DNA of 64,000 nucleotides, taken from the NCBI GenBank assembly GCA_002270295.1, contig NISF01000004.1, positions 386,924 through 450,923 on the forward strand, in the 5' to 3' direction. How positions within the stretch are numbered: the stretch's first letter is position 1; every line of letters starts with the position of its first letter. The stretch is from Enterobacter sp. 10-1. GTDB lineage: Bacteria; Pseudomonadota; Gammaproteobacteria; Enterobacterales; Enterobacteriaceae. A program made the translations under genes and the position numbers. The notes under the pieces were generated by a model, which had not been told where the DNA came from, did no database searches, and saw only the letters and a list, made by a program, of their open reading frames with translations. This document shows positions 21,284 to 35,268 of the stretch, in pieces.

Positions 21284-22156
21284 TTACGGGGCCTGCTCTG
21301 CGAAGACATCGTCGAGCGCTTTTTGCGCCGTCACAAGGTGCTGGCCACCGAACAAGATCGCCCGGTTGAATAGCGTATAGAGTTGATAAATGGGCTGACG
21401 ATCGAGGAACCCGGACGGCAAAGGCGAGACCGACTGATAGCCGTCGTATATTTGCGGCGGCTGCTCAGGATGCAGCGGCAGCATGGCGAGGTCGCATTCC
21501 CTGTCTCCCCAGTAGCAGGCCGGGTCGAAAATATAGGGTCCGTTCGGCCCCAGCGCGCAGTTGCCGGACCAGAGGTCGCCGTGCAGTAAGGAGGCCTGAG
21601 GCTGATGGCCGCTGAGGCGCTGCTGCACGTAGTCAACAATGGTATCGATATCGCCGAAGTGTAGCCCTTTTTCTGCCGCCAGCTCAAGCTGCCAGCCGAT
21701 GCGCTGTTCGGCAAAGAATGTCGCCCAGCGGCGTTGCCAGGCATTAGGCTGGGGAGTCGTGGAAAGGTCATTATCAAAATCGAGCCCAAACTGCGGCTGA
21801 TCGCTCCACTGATGCAGATGCGCGATTTGCTGACCGAGCAGAAAAGCGTTGTGCGCGTCGAGCGGGCGAGGGGGCAAATACTCCATCACCATGAAGCTGT
21901 AATCGCGATCGCTGCCGACGGCAAACACCTGCGGTACCTGAACGGTTTTACTCCGCGACAGAAGCTCGAGCTGATCCGCCTCGGCGGTAAAGATAGGCAA
22001 TAGCTCACGTTCGTCACATTTTACGAAGTAGTCCTTTCCACCGAAGCGCAGGTGCCATGCTGCGTGGATTTCTCCGCCGGGCAGTTCGTTTCGCAGTTCG
22101 ATTTCAGCTGCTTCAGTATGCCACTCGCTTAACAAATTGCTGATAGCCTGCCACAT
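21284..22156 (-). CDS. yniA: Fructosamine kinase family protein YniA
   Basis: A 290-aa protein of the ketosamine-3-kinase family, thought to phosphorylate glycated amines for repair. Kinase-like motifs include VKCDERELLP (Lys) and HGDLWSGNCALGP (catalytic Asp and Asn, about 195-208), with IFDPACYWGDRECDLAM acting like a DFG segment. I chose the ATG at 22156, preceded by GGGGAGAG and matching the E. coli N terminus MWQAISNLL. Its tail meets the tonB end within 20 bases at a GGCCCC-TTAC-GGGGCC hairpin (21278-21293). In E. coli yniA is about half a megabase from tonB. Confidence 0.95.
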   Translation of the reverse strand: MWQAISNLLSEWHTEAAEIELRNELPGGEIHAAWHLRFGGKDYFVKCDERELLPIFTAEADQLELLSRSKTVQVPQVFAVGSDRDYSFMVMEYLPPRPLDAHNAFLLGQQIAHLHQWSDQPQFGLDFDNDLSTTPQPNAWQRRWATFFAEQRIGWQLELAAEKGLHFGDIDTIVDYVQQRLSGHQPQASLLHGDLWSGNCALGPNGPYIFDPACYWGDRECDLAMLPLHPEQPPQIYDGYQSVSPLPSGFLDRQPIYQLYTLFNRAILFGGQHLVTAQKALDDVFAEQAP

Positions 22157-22261
22157 GCCGTCTCTCCCCATGTTTTCCACCATTTCATAAGGTTAGCGCA
22201 TAACCTCGGCGTAAAATTCGAACTGACGCACAACTGACGCTTTCCGCAGCGCCAATCGCAC

Positions 22262-22546
22262 TTATTGAGCTTCCAGCCACTGAGAAAATGTGGTTATCGT
22301 GACTTCGGCAGGCCGCCCCAGCGCCGTTTCCGCTAATCCTGCGCTCAGGGCCTGCACCTCCTGCGCACTTTGCGGGGAAATCAGACCAAAGGTGTTGGTT
22401 CCCAGCTCGTGAGGTTTTCCCTCGTCGTCATTGAGTACCAGGGTGAAACCCGCGCGGGTAAGGTGATTGCTTAGCTCGTTTATCTCGGTAAGCGTCTCTT
22501 CGTGAAAACGGATCGTCACGACAAAGGTTTGAATTTCGGCGCTCAT
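22262..22546 (-). CDS. ydiZ: YdiZ family protein
   Basis: A 94-aa small cytosolic protein of unknown function. Sequence, size and position between yniA and pfkB match E. coli YdiZ. The N-terminal half (IQTFVVTIRFHEETLTEINELSNHL) looks like a beta-alpha unit, and no catalytic motif is visible. It is downstream of pfkB on the same strand, separated by about 90 bases. Confidence 0.88.
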   Translation of the reverse strand: MSAEIQTFVVTIRFHEETLTEINELSNHLTRAGFTLVLNDDEGKPHELGTNTFGLISPQSAQEVQALSAGLAETALGRPAEVTITTFSQWLEAQ

Positions 22547-22633
22547 TTTTCACCCCGTTGTTATCCATGGAATTTTCAGCATAGACCATGCTGGACATTT
22601 GGCGACTCCCTCTGCCTGGGCAGAGGGAAAGGA

Positions 22634-23566
22634 TTAACGATCGTATAAGTAGGAGTAGATTTTATGCGTGTTCTCCTGCGAGCAGAGCCGGGTGCCCTGA
22701 TTGACGGTAGCGGCGCTGCCTGCGGCGACGCCAAAGCGCACCATATCTTCAAGACCGGCATTTTCGGCAAGGCGCAGGGTCATCGCGCCTACCATGCTGT
22801 CGCCTGCGCCGACGGTGCTTTGGCTCTTCATCGGCGGCGGGACAACCTGCACGCTGCCGCTGCTATCGACGCCAAGCGCGCCCTGCGGGCCAAGGGAGAC
22901 GACAACCCTTCGGGCCTTGCCCGAGCGAATCAGCTCCTGCGCCGCTTGTCGAACATCGTTCGGCTGGCTCAGGTCACGCTGGACGAGCGCGCTCAGCTCT
23001 TTCTGGTTAGGTTTAACAAGCTCAATGTTGCCCACCTCAAGTGCGGCCGCGAGCGCCTCTCCTGAGCTGTCGATAATGCAGCGAAGCTGGTGCTGCTGCG
23101 CGCTTTTTACCAGCTGGGTCAGGTTTTCAATGTCGATCCCCGGCGGCAGGCTGCCGCTGATCACCAGCAGCGAGCCGGGCTCAATCGCCAGCACCTTTTC
23201 TTCGAGACGGCGGAACTCCTGCTGAGTTAACGCCGCGCCGGGCATCACGAAGCGGTATTGTTCGCCGCTGGAATCAACGTGCACGTGCAAATTTTGCCGC
23301 GTCCAGTCGCCGGTCTCGACGGTTTCTACGGGGACCTGCTCATCGGCAAGCAGGGCGGTGAGATGTTCGCCGGTTGCGCCGCCGGCGGGGTAAATCGCCG
23401 TCGCCTCGCCGCCGAGAAAGGTGATCGCGCGGGCGACGTTAATGCCGCCGCCCCCGGGCTCGAAAACCGGCGCGCTGCAGCGTAGTTTACCTTCCGGATA
23501 GATTTGCGGGGTCTGGGTGGCGCTGTCGAGCGAAGGAGCCAGCGTAAGCGTATAAATTTTGGTCAT
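22634..23566 (-). CDS. pfkB: 6-phosphofructokinase II PfkB
   Basis: A 310-aa ribokinase-family sugar kinase, the minor phosphofructokinase of glycolysis. The N-terminal GGGGINVARAITFLGG motif (about 37-52) and the C-terminal signature VGAGDSMVGAM (catalytic Asp about 256) are intact. I chose the ATG at 23566 with GGAGGAAA just upstream; the in-frame start 17 codons earlier is not conserved. A short hairpin (CCCTCTGCC...GGCAGAGGG) follows the gene. It is divergent from ydiY. Confidence 0.97.
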   Translation of the reverse strand: MTKIYTLTLAPSLDSATQTPQIYPEGKLRCSAPVFEPGGGGINVARAITFLGGEATAIYPAGGATGEHLTALLADEQVPVETVETGDWTRQNLHVHVDSSGEQYRFVMPGAALTQQEFRRLEEKVLAIEPGSLLVISGSLPPGIDIENLTQLVKSAQQHQLRCIIDSSGEALAAALEVGNIELVKPNQKELSALVQRDLSQPNDVRQAAQELIRSGKARRVVVSLGPQGALGVDSSGSVQVVPPPMKSQSTVGAGDSMVGAMTLRLAENAGLEDMVRFGVAAGSAATVNQGTRLCSQENTHKIYSYLYDR

Positions 23567-23856
23567 CAAATTTCCTCCATGATACGAGTCAGGCTGTTCT
23601 TTTTTTAAGCATGGCACTTCTTATTGCGAAGGGAAAGCATACGAGGCGGGGATTTGTCGGGAAGAAGACATGTTCATTATAAAATAAAGATAGTTCTGAG
23701 GGCGGTCTTATTCAAAAAATGAAAGAGTAATTGATTGCTATGTTAATCGTGCTTTTTTATAATTTATCGCCTTTCATTGGACCAGCAGCAGCGATCCTCG
23801 CGAAAGTTTCCGGGACCATCTGGGTCTCTCTTTTTGTTGTACGGACTCTAAATTAA
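23567..23856. promoter_or_regulatory. pfkB-ydiY divergent intergenic region
   Basis: 290 AT-rich bases carrying the divergent promoters. No specific operator was recognised with confidence, and there is no gene. Confidence 0.4.
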
Positions 23857-24615
23857 ATGAAGCTTTTGAAGACAGTACCCGCAGCGGCTATGCTGGCGGG
23901 GGGGCTATTTGCGTCTGCGTGCGCAATGGCCGACGATTCCGTTTTTACTGTTATGGATGACCCTTCCACTGCCAAAAAACCTTTCGAAGGTACTGTTAAC
24001 GCCGGCTATCTGGCGCAGTCCGGAAATACGAAAAGTTCCTCAATGACCGCGGATTCTACGCTGACCTGGTATGGCGATACGACCGCATGGTCGCTGTGGG
24101 GTAATGCCAGCAACACCTCGTCCAACGATCAGCGCTCTTCGGAGAAATACGCGGTCGGCGGCCGTAGCCGTTATAACATGACCGACAGCAACTACCTGTT
24201 CGGCCAGGCCAGCTGGCTTACTGACCGCTATAACGGCTACCAGCAGCGCGATGTGCTGACCGCCGGTTACGGTCGTCAGATTCTCAACGGGCCGGTGCAC
24301 AGCCTGCGTTTTGAATTTGGTCCTGGCGTGCGCTATGACGAATATACCGATGGCGATAATGAGACCCAGCCGCTGGGTTACGCTTCAGGTACCTGGGCAT
24401 GGCAGATGACTGATAACACCAAATTCACGCAAGGTGTTTCCGTGTTTGGTTCCGAAGATACCACGCTGAACTCAGAAAGCGCGCTCAACGTCGCTATCAA
24501 CGCTCACTTTGCGCTGCGTGTTGCCTATAACGTGACCTGGAACTCCCAGCCGCCGTCATCGGCGCCGGAGCATACCGATCGTCGTACCACGCTGTCGCTT
24601 GGCTATAAGATGTAA
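23857..24615 (+). CDS. ydiY: YdiY family (DUF481) outer-membrane protein
   Basis: A 252-aa predicted outer-membrane beta-barrel. The signal peptide ends in SACAMA (about residue 23), followed by alternating hydrophobic/polar strands such as GTVNAGYLAQSGNTKS and SLRFEFGPGVRYDEY. The protein ends in the barrel-type pattern LSLGYKM. Length matches E. coli YdiY, described as acid-inducible; substrate or pore function is unknown. It is monocistronic, with its own terminator. Confidence 0.92.
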   Translation: MKLLKTVPAAAMLAGGLFASACAMADDSVFTVMDDPSTAKKPFEGTVNAGYLAQSGNTKSSSMTADSTLTWYGDTTAWSLWGNASNTSSNDQRSSEKYAVGGRSRYNMTDSNYLFGQASWLTDRYNGYQQRDVLTAGYGRQILNGPVHSLRFEFGPGVRYDEYTDGDNETQPLGYASGTWAWQMTDNTKFTQGVSVFGSEDTTLNSESALNVAINAHFALRVAYNVTWNSQPPSSAPEHTDRRTTLSLGYKM

Positions 24616-24621
24616 TATTTT

Positions 24622-24650
24622 CAGGCCGGATATTCCGGCCTGATTGTTTT
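24622..24650 (+). terminator. ydiY terminator
   Basis: Arms CAGGCCGG and CCGGCCTG with a 5-base loop, then ATTGTTTT. Confidence 0.8.
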
Positions 24651-24884
24651 AAATTTAGCAATAAGTGACATTATTATTTTTGGTCTTTTGTTTTGTTTTT
24701 TATAAAAAGAAAATAACCTCCATAATTTCCTCACAATTGATTATCTTGATAAATATTTAACTTTTTTGACACGAAAAGCTAAATATTCAGCCGGACATAA
24801 ATGTGATCTGGATCTATACTGTCTGTCACCGGCAGAGATGATGTCTTTGCTCGAAATCCTTAAGTAAATAAGAGAATCATCACT

Positions 24885-25118
24885 ATGAAAAATAGCAAAA
24901 TCGCAACTGCGGCCGTGATGCTGTGCGCGCTCTCGTTCGGCGCCTTAGCCGCTAGCCCCGTCCCGCAGTCAGGCAGCAAGGACCATACTCAGGTAGGCAT
25001 CGCGAAAGCAACCGACGTTGAAGCGGGATCTAATATTGCCCCGGGATCGCAGTCAACGGGTCAGACTATGGGCGATGCTTTTAATGTTCATAAACTTGTC
25101 GCCGGTGAATGGTCCTGA
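24885..25118 (+). CDS. Small secreted protein of unknown function
   Basis: A 77-aa protein. An obvious Sec signal peptide (MKNSKIATAAVMLCALSFGALA, cleavage after about residue 23) leaves a mature peptide of about 54 residues. This mature part is rich in Ser, Gly, Ala and Gln and has no cysteine. A plausible promoter lies upstream: TATACT near 24815 with an overlapping TGTGATCTGGATC half-site of CRP type. I do not recognise the family. It sits between ydiY and thrS where E. coli carries unrelated DNA. The signal sequence and spacing suggest a real gene. Confidence 0.7.
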   Translation: MKNSKIATAAVMLCALSFGALAASPVPQSGSKDHTQVGIAKATDVEAGSNIAPGSQSTGQTMGDAFNVHKLVAGEWS

Positions 25119-25399
25119 TATTTCATTCGTCCGTCGGGCTGTCTCTTATATTTTGAGAAATATAAAGCCGGGTAACGATGTACCGGTTTGACAGACATAT
25201 GTTTGGCTCCGCGTTTTGATTTTGTCCCCTGATGGCTACCGCACGTAAGCAATACGTCGCGGGGTTTATTTTTGTCCTTTGTTATCTAAAAAAGTCTTGC
25301 CTCGCGATTTTTGGCCTCTTCCTCCTTGTTTTATCATTAATAGCAGCCATTTAGTGGGTTGTGACTTTTATCACGCACTAATGATGTGTAAACTAAAGC

Positions 25400-25565
25400 C
25401 CGGTGTTATCAGCAGGCGGCTGCAGGTGGGAACGGAGTGGTTAACCTCGTGCTCATATTTTCGCAGAGTGAAGCGGGAGCTCGGTCTGAACTTGTTGATA
25501 ATTATGATTATATTGTTTTGTATGTGCTCTTTCGTGCGGGGCACCACTGCAAATAAGGACATGAA
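25400..25565 (+). promoter_or_regulatory. thrS translational operator and leader
   Basis: The leader ending in GCTCTTTCGTGCGGGGC (about 25525-25542) and the following CACTGCAAATAAGGAC closely resembles domains 2 and 1 of the E. coli thrS operator. There, ThrRS binds a stem-loop that mimics the tRNA-Thr anticodon arm (CGU in the loop) and blocks ribosome binding. TAAGGA is the ribosome-binding site. Assignment is by similarity. Confidence 0.75.
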
Positions 25566-27494
25566 ATGCCTGTAATTACGCTTCCTGATGGCAGCCAACG
25601 CCATTTTGACCACGCGGTTAGCCCGCTGCACGTTGCTCTCGACATCGGCCCTGGCCTGGCGAAAGCCACCATCGCTGGCCGTGTGAACGGCGAGCTGGTT
25701 GATGCCTGCGATCCCATCGAAAACGATGCAACGCTCTCTATCATCACCGCTAAAGATGAAGACGGCCTGGAGATTATTCGTCACTCCTGCGCGCATCTGT
25801 TAGGTCATGCGATTAAGCAGCTGTGGCCGAACACCAAAATGGCTATCGGCCCGGTTATCGATAACGGCTTCTATTATGATGTTGATATCGATCGTACGCT
25901 GACCCAGGAAGACATCGACGCGCTCGAAAAACGTATGCACGAGCTTGCCGAGAAAAACTACGACGTCATCAAGAAAAAAGTCAGCTGGCATGAAGCGCGT
26001 GAAACCTTCGTGCAGCGTGGTGAGACCTATAAAGTGTCGATCCTTGATGAGAATATTGCTCATGATGACAAGCCTGGCTTGTATCATCATGAAGAGTACG
26101 TCGACATGTGCCGCGGGCCGCACGTGCCGAACATGCGTTTCTGTCATCATTTCAAACTGATGAAAACCGCTGGCGCCTACTGGCGTGGCGATAGCAACAA
26201 TAAGATGCTGCAGCGTATTTATGGCACCGCGTGGGCGGATAAAAAGGCGCTCAATGCCCATCTGCTGCGTCTGGAAGAAGCGTCTAAGCGTGACCACCGT
26301 AAGATCGGCAAGCAGCTTGACCTGTATCACATGCAGGAAGAAGCGCCGGGTATGGTATTCTGGCACAACGACGGCTGGACTATCTTCCGTGAACTGGAAA
26401 CGTTCGTCCGCTCTAAGCTGAAAGAGTACCAGTATCAGGAAGTTAAAGGTCCGTTTATGATGGACCGCGTGCTGTGGGAAAAAACCGGCCACTGGGACAA
26501 CTACAAAGATGCGATGTTCACCACCTCTTCTGAGAACCGTGAATACTGCATCAAGCCGATGAACTGCCCAGGTCACGTGCAGATCTTTAATCAGGGCCTG
26601 AAATCCTACCGCGATCTGCCGCTGCGTATGGCGGAGTTCGGTAGCTGCCATCGTAACGAGCCGTCGGGCGCGCTGCATGGTCTGATGCGCGTTCGTGGCT
26701 TTACCCAGGATGACGCGCATATTTTCTGTACTGAAGAGCAGGTGCGTGATGAAGTTAACGCCTGTATTCGTATGGTCTACGATATGTACAGCACCTTTGG
26801 CTTCGAAAAAATCGTCGTCAAGCTCTCTACTCGTCCGGAAAAACGTATCGGAAGCGACGAGGCATGGGATCGTGCTGAGGCGGATCTGGCAGTCGCGCTG
26901 GAAGAAAACAATATCCCATTTGAATATCAGCTGGGTGAAGGCGCCTTCTACGGTCCAAAAATTGAATTTACTTTGTATGACTGCCTCGATCGTGCATGGC
27001 AGTGCGGAACAGTACAGCTGGACTTCTCTCTGCCGCAGCGTTTAAGCGCCTCTTATGTAGGCGAAAGCAACGAGCGACAGGTACCGGTAATGATTCACCG
27101 CGCTATTCTTGGTTCTCTGGAGCGCTTTATCGGCATCCTGACCGAAGAGTTCGCCGGCTTCTTCCCAACCTGGCTTGCGCCAGTGCAGGTAGTCGTCATG
27201 AATATTACTGATTCTCAGGCCGATTACGTTAACGAATTGACGCGTAAACTACAAAATGCGGGAATTCGTGTAAAAGCGGACTTGAGAAATGAGAAGATTG
27301 GCTTTAAAATCCGCGAGCACACTTTACGTCGTGTCCCGTACATGTTGGTCTGTGGCGACAAAGAAGTCGAAGCCGGTAAAGTAGCCGTGCGTACCCGTCG
27401 CGGGAAAGACCTCGGCAGCATGGACGTAAATGAAGTGATCGAAAAGCTGCAACAAGAGATTCGCAGCCGCAGTCTTCAACAACTGGAGGAATAA
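25566..27494 (+). CDS. thrS: Threonyl-tRNA synthetase ThrS
   Basis: A 642-aa class II synthetase, the same length as E. coli ThrRS. Order: TGS domain (1-62), editing/SAD domain (about 63-224) with the [10 protein letters not shown] motif, catalytic core (about 243-535) with zinc-binding Cys334/His385/His511 context ([17 protein letters not shown]) and C-terminal anticodon-binding domain. It represses its own translation through the leader. infC begins three bases after the stop, so the genes are co-transcribed. Confidence 0.99.
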   Translation: MPVITLPDGSQRHFDHAVSPLHVALDIGPGLAKATIAGRVNGELVDACDPIENDATLSIITAKDEDGLEIIRHSCAHLLGHAIKQLWPNTKMAIGPVIDNGFYYDVDIDRTLTQEDIDALEKRMHELAEKNYDVIKKKVSWHEARETFVQRGETYKVSILDENIAHDDKPGLYHHEEYVDMCRGPHVPNMRFCHHFKLMKTAGAYWRGDSNNKMLQRIYGTAWADKKALNAHLLRLEEASKRDHRKIGKQLDLYHMQEEAPGMVFWHNDGWTIFRELETFVRSKLKEYQYQEVKGPFMMDRVLWEKTGHWDNYKDAMFTTSSENREYCIKPMNCPGHVQIFNQGLKSYRDLPLRMAEFGSCHRNEPSGALHGLMRVRGFTQDDAHIFCTEEQVRDEVNACIRMVYDMYSTFGFEKIVVKLSTRPEKRIGSDEAWDRAEADLAVALEENNIPFEYQLGEGAFYGPKIEFTLYDCLDRAWQCGTVQLDFSLPQRLSASYVGESNERQVPVMIHRAILGSLERFIGILTEEFAGFFPTWLAPVQVVVMNITDSQADYVNELTRKLQNAGIRVKADLRNEKIGFKIREHTLRRVPYMLVCGDKEVEAGKVAVRTRRGKDLGSMDVNEVIEKLQQEIRSRSLQQLEE

Positions 27495-28040
<546 letters not shown>

Positions 28041-28112
28041 GGCCTTCAAGTAACAATTCCTGTGGAGCCCTTGGGCTTCTCAGGGACTGTTCGCCTACGT
28101 TTCGTTTATTAA

Positions 28113-28334
<222 letters not shown>

Positions 28335-28363
28335 GTCGTTAACCCTTTTAACTTTTTAATTAG

Positions 28364-28741
<378 letters not shown>

Positions 28742-28750
28742 GCCAGTTGA

Positions 28751-28777
28751 AAGAGGGAGCTTGTCTCCCTCTTTTTG
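28751..28777 (+). terminator. rplT terminator
   Basis: Arms AAGAGGGAG and CTCCCTCTT followed by TTT; a perfect 9-base stem. Confidence 0.9.
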
Positions 28778-28796
28778 TTTCAACACTATCAATACA

Positions 28797-28825
28797 TTGA
28801 CTTTTATTGTCGTAAGCTTTTCAAT
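28797..28825 (+). promoter_or_regulatory. pheMST promoter
   Basis: -35 TTGACT (28797-28802), 17-base spacer, -10 TTCAAT (28820-28825), located 40 bases before the leader peptide. Confidence 0.65.
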
Positions 28826-28864
28826 ACAGGTCTTACGTTTCGTGCCAGACAAGGTAATGCAAGC

Positions 28865-28909
28865 ATGAATGCTGCTATTTTCCGCTTCTTTTTTTACTTT
28901 AGCACCTGA
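28865..28909 (+). CDS. pheM: pheST operon leader peptide PheM
   Basis: A 14-aa peptide, [14 protein letters not shown], with five Phe residues, identical to E. coli PheM. Ribosome stalling at the Phe codons when charged tRNA-Phe is scarce prevents formation of the downstream terminator. Confidence 0.97.
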
Positions 28910-28955
28910 ACTCAGGAGGCTAGCGCGTGAGAAAAGAAACGAAAAACAGCGCCAG

Positions 28956-28982
28956 AAAGCCTCCCACCGTGGAGGCTTTTTT
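28956..28982 (+). terminator. pheST attenuator
   Basis: Terminator stem AAAGCCTCC-CACCGT-GGAGGCTTT followed by a T-run. An upstream CTCAGGAGGC segment (about 28911-28920) can pair with GCCTCC to form the antiterminator arrangement expected of pheM attenuation. Confidence 0.93.
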
Positions 28983-29002
28983 CGTATATGAACTGGCTCG
29001 TT

Positions 29003-32542
<3,540 letters not shown>

Positions 32543-32546
32543 ACCT

Positions 32547-32846
32547 ATGGCGCTTACAAAAGCTGAAATGTCAGAATATCTGTTTGATAAGCTTGGGCTT
32601 AGCAAGCGGGATGCCAAAGAACTGGTAGAGTTGTTTTTCGAAGAGGTTCGTCGTGCTTTGGAAAACGGAGAACAGGTAAAACTCTCCGGGTTCGGCAACT
32701 TCGATTTGCGTGATAAAAACCAGCGCCCGGGTCGTAACCCGAAAACGGGGGAAGATATTCCGATTACAGCCCGGCGTGTGGTGACCTTCAGACCCGGCCA
32801 GAAACTTAAAAGCCGTGTCGAAAACGCTTCGCCCAGAGACAAATAA
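32547..32846 (+). CDS. ihfA: Integration host factor alpha subunit
   Basis: A 99-aa DNA-bending protein that pairs with IhfB. The conserved beta-arm segment is [11 protein letters not shown] (about 60-70) and the N terminus is [17 protein letters not shown]. It is co-transcribed with pheST in E. coli, also from an internal promoter within pheT. A strong terminator follows. Confidence 0.99.
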   Translation: MALTKAEMSEYLFDKLGLSKRDAKELVELFFEEVRRALENGEQVKLSGFGNFDLRDKNQRPGRNPKTGEDIPITARRVVTFRPGQKLKSRVENASPRDK

Positions 32847-32861
32847 TCTGAACTAACTAAA

Positions 32862-32886
32862 AAGGCCGCTTATGCGGCCTTTTTTC
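32862..32886 (+). terminator. ihfA terminator
   Basis: Arms AAGGCCGC and GCGGCCTT, loop TTAT, then TTTTT. Confidence 0.92.
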
Positions 32887-32901
32887 TTTTCATTTTCAGG
32901 A

Positions 32902-33111
32902 TCAGGCTGTTACGGCGGCGATCATCACTTCGACGAGAATATCCGGGCGCACCATCTCTGCCTGGACGGCTGCTCGCGCCGGGCTGTGGCCTTCCGGCAG
33001 TCGGGCGACCCAGGCCTTGTTAAAACCGGCAAAATACCGGGGCATATTTTTAAGCCATACCTGCGCAGAAAGAATGTGCCCGCTATCGCCCGTCTGATAG
33101 CCCGCCGATAT
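32902..33111 (-). pseudogene. RidA/YjgF-family remnant (3' part only)
   Basis: About 68 codons on minus resemble the C-terminal half of a RidA-family protein: GDSGHILSAQVWLKNM, FAGFNKAW, GHSPARAAVQAEM and the final ILVEVMIAAV. The first half of the domain is missing. The reading frame continues upstream for about 24 unrelated codons to 33183 and then meets the divergent btuC start. A functional RidA needs about 115-130 residues and trimerises, so I call this a truncated relic. RidA enzymes hydrolyse reactive enamines/imines. Confidence 0.7.
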
Positions 33112-33193
33112 GCGCCGTGCGCGATGTTTTGCTTTTCTCCCCGCAATACCCACCGTAAAATCAAATACATCTCTTTCTTGCATCCCGGTATCT

Positions 33194-34180
33194 ATGCAGA
33201 CTTTTGCTCAAATTCAACAGCGCCGCAGCCGGCGTTGGCTCGTTGCTCTCCTGCTGCTGCTGCTGGCGATGATCGCCGCCAGCCTCTGCGCGGGAGATCT
33301 CTGGATCCCGCCGCAGGAGTGGCTTAGCGCCAAAGGGCAGCTGTTCATCTGGCAAATTCGCCTGCCGCGCACCCTGGCGGTGCTGCTGGTGGGCGCCGCT
33401 TTAGCGCTCTCCGGGGCGATAATGCAGGCGTTGTTCGAAAACCCGCTGGCGGAGCCGGGGCTGCTTGGCGTCTCCAACGGCGCGGGGGTTGGGCTCATCG
33501 CCGCCGTCCTGCTGGGTAAAGGATTCCTGCCGGGCTGGGCGCTGGGGCTGTGCGCCATTGCCGGAGCGCTGCTCATCACCTTTATTTTGCTGCGTTTTGC
33601 CCGCCGGCATCTGTCAACCAGCCGTCTGCTGCTGGCGGGCGTTGCGCTAGGGATTATCTGCAGCGCGCTGATGACCTGGGCCGTCTATTTCTCCACCTCA
33701 TTTGATTTACGTCAGCTGATGTACTGGATGATGGGCGGCTTTGGCGGCGTAGACTGGCAGCAGCTGTGGCTGATGCTGGCGCTTCTGCCGGTGCTGGCCT
33801 GGGTGGGACTACAGTCCCAGCCGCTGAATATACTGGCTCTGGGAGAGGTATCGGCTCGCCAGCTGGGTTTACCGCTCTGGCTGTGGCGTAAGCTGCTGGT
33901 GGTCGCGACCGGTTGGCTGGTTGGGGTGAGCGTGGCGCTGGCCGGGGCTATCGGCTTTATTGGCCTGGTGATCCCGCATATCCTGCGGCTATGCGGATTA
34001 AGCGATCATCGCGTTCTGCTGCCGGCCTGTATGCTTGCCGGCGCCAGCGCGCTGTTAGGCGCCGATATTATCGCCCGTCTGGCGCTGTCGGCAGCGGAAC
34101 TGCCGATCGGCGTGGTCACCGCGACGCTGGGGGCGCCGGTGTTTATCTGGCTGCTGCTGAAATCCGTACACGCGCAGTAA
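33194..34180 (+). CDS. btuC: Vitamin B12 ABC transporter permease BtuC
   Basis: A 328-aa inner-membrane permease of the FecCD type with about ten transmembrane helices. It has [21 protein letters not shown] and the coupling-region [12 protein letters not shown] (about 270). It imports cobalamin delivered by BtuF. I chose the ATG at 33194 ([15 protein letters not shown]), which starts just before the first hydrophobic helix, as in E. coli; upstream extension has no similarity. Unlike E. coli, btuE and btuD do not follow directly. Confidence 0.97.
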   Translation: MQTFAQIQQRRSRRWLVALLLLLLAMIAASLCAGDLWIPPQEWLSAKGQLFIWQIRLPRTLAVLLVGAALALSGAIMQALFENPLAEPGLLGVSNGAGVGLIAAVLLGKGFLPGWALGLCAIAGALLITFILLRFARRHLSTSRLLLAGVALGIICSALMTWAVYFSTSFDLRQLMYWMMGGFGGVDWQQLWLMLALLPVLAWVGLQSQPLNILALGEVSARQLGLPLWLWRKLLVVATGWLVGVSVALAGAIGFIGLVIPHILRLCGLSDHRVLLPACMLAGASALLGADIIARLALSAAELPIGVVTATLGAPVFIWLLLKSVHAQ

Positions 34181-34193
34181 GCGCCGAACTTAA

Positions 34194-34229
34194 CCGCATC
34201 GGCAGGACGTGTATCGCCTGCCGATGCGG
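34194..34229. terminator. Hairpin between btuC and convergent lipoprotein gene
   Basis: Perfect 13-base inverted repeat CCGCATCGGCAGG / CCTGCCGATGCGG with a 10-base loop. It has no real T-run on either side, so it may be an mRNA-stabilising or bidirectional termination structure. Confidence 0.6.
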
Positions 34230-34242
34230 AGATTAACCGGTA

Positions 34243-35043
34243 TTACCACCCTTTGATGGCATCACCTTTATAAACTTCCAGCGCTTTATCGGCGACCTCT
34301 TTGGTCTGGAACGCCTCTTTCAGCTCCTGAATCTTTTTGCTGTCTTTATTATCTTCGCGAGAAACAATGGCGTTCACGTACGGCGAGTCCTGGCCTTCCA
34401 TAAACAGGCCATCCCGCGCGGCGGACAGGCCAACCTGCGCCGAGAAGTTGGTGTTAATAATCGACAGGCTAACGTCAGGATCGTCCAGGGTACGAGGCAG
34501 CTGCGGGCTGTCCACTTCGACAATTTTCAAATGCTTAGGATTGTCGATAATATCCAGCGCCGTTGGCAGGTAGCCGACGCCATCTTTCAGCTTGATGAGG
34601 CCCTGCGCCTGCATCAGCAGCAGGCTGCGTCCCAGCGTCGTGGTCTCGTTGGAAATAGATACCGTTGCTCCATCAGGTAACTCGCTGATATTTTTTATTT
34701 TGCGAGAGTAGGCGGCGATAGGGAAAACGAACGTTTTGCCGACGATGGCAAATTTGTAGCCTCGCTCTTTCGACTGCGCTTCGAGGTAGGGCAGCGTCTG
34801 GAAAGCGTTAGCATCAACGTCTTTATTGTTTAACGCTTCATTCGGCAGGACGTAATCATTAAAGGAGATCACCTCAACGTCGAGGTTATATTTGTCCTTC
34901 GCAACCTGCTCAACCACTTTCCAGATAGCCTCATCCGGACCCGTATTGATCGCGACTTTGACCTTATTACTATCGTCAGGGGAGCAGGCCGATAACAACA
35001 CAACCGATGAGGCAATTAACACCGAACTCAACAGCTTCTTCAT
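34243..35043 (-). CDS. MetQ/NlpA family substrate-binding lipoprotein
   Basis: A 266-aa periplasmic lipoprotein. The signal peptide ends in lipobox LSAC (Cys about 20) followed by SPDD, and the Lipoprotein_9 fold follows, with DANAFQTLPYLE and PDGATVSISNETTTLGRS. MetQ-family members bind methionine or related ligands for MetNI-type importers; NlpA is an orphan paralog. No permease or ATPase gene is adjacent, so it is an orphan too, or serves a distant transporter. It lies on the opposite strand between btuC and btuE. Ligand is not assigned. Confidence 0.9.
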   Translation of the reverse strand: MKKLLSSVLIASSVVLLSACSPDDSNKVKVAINTGPDEAIWKVVEQVAKDKYNLDVEVISFNDYVLPNEALNNKDVDANAFQTLPYLEAQSKERGYKFAIVGKTFVFPIAAYSRKIKNISELPDGATVSISNETTTLGRSLLLMQAQGLIKLKDGVGYLPTALDIIDNPKHLKIVEVDSPQLPRTLDDPDVSLSIINTNFSAQVGLSAARDGLFMEGQDSPYVNAIVSREDNKDSKKIQELKEAFQTKEVADKALEVYKGDAIKGW

Positions 35044-35268
35044 CTATAAAACTCTCTTAAATTAATCAGTAACGAAATGCTATTACATCCGTTTAACACT
35101 GTACACTGAATTGCGCGACGTCCCTATTGAGAGGAATTCATGTCGCTGCAGAGGCACGGTACGGTATGCCCGTCAGAGGATTCAAAGTACAATGACCGCG
35201 CCTCAATCCGCTACAGTAGATAGGGATCACCTGAACCAGAAATCGCTTTTATTCACAGAGGGAAGGCT

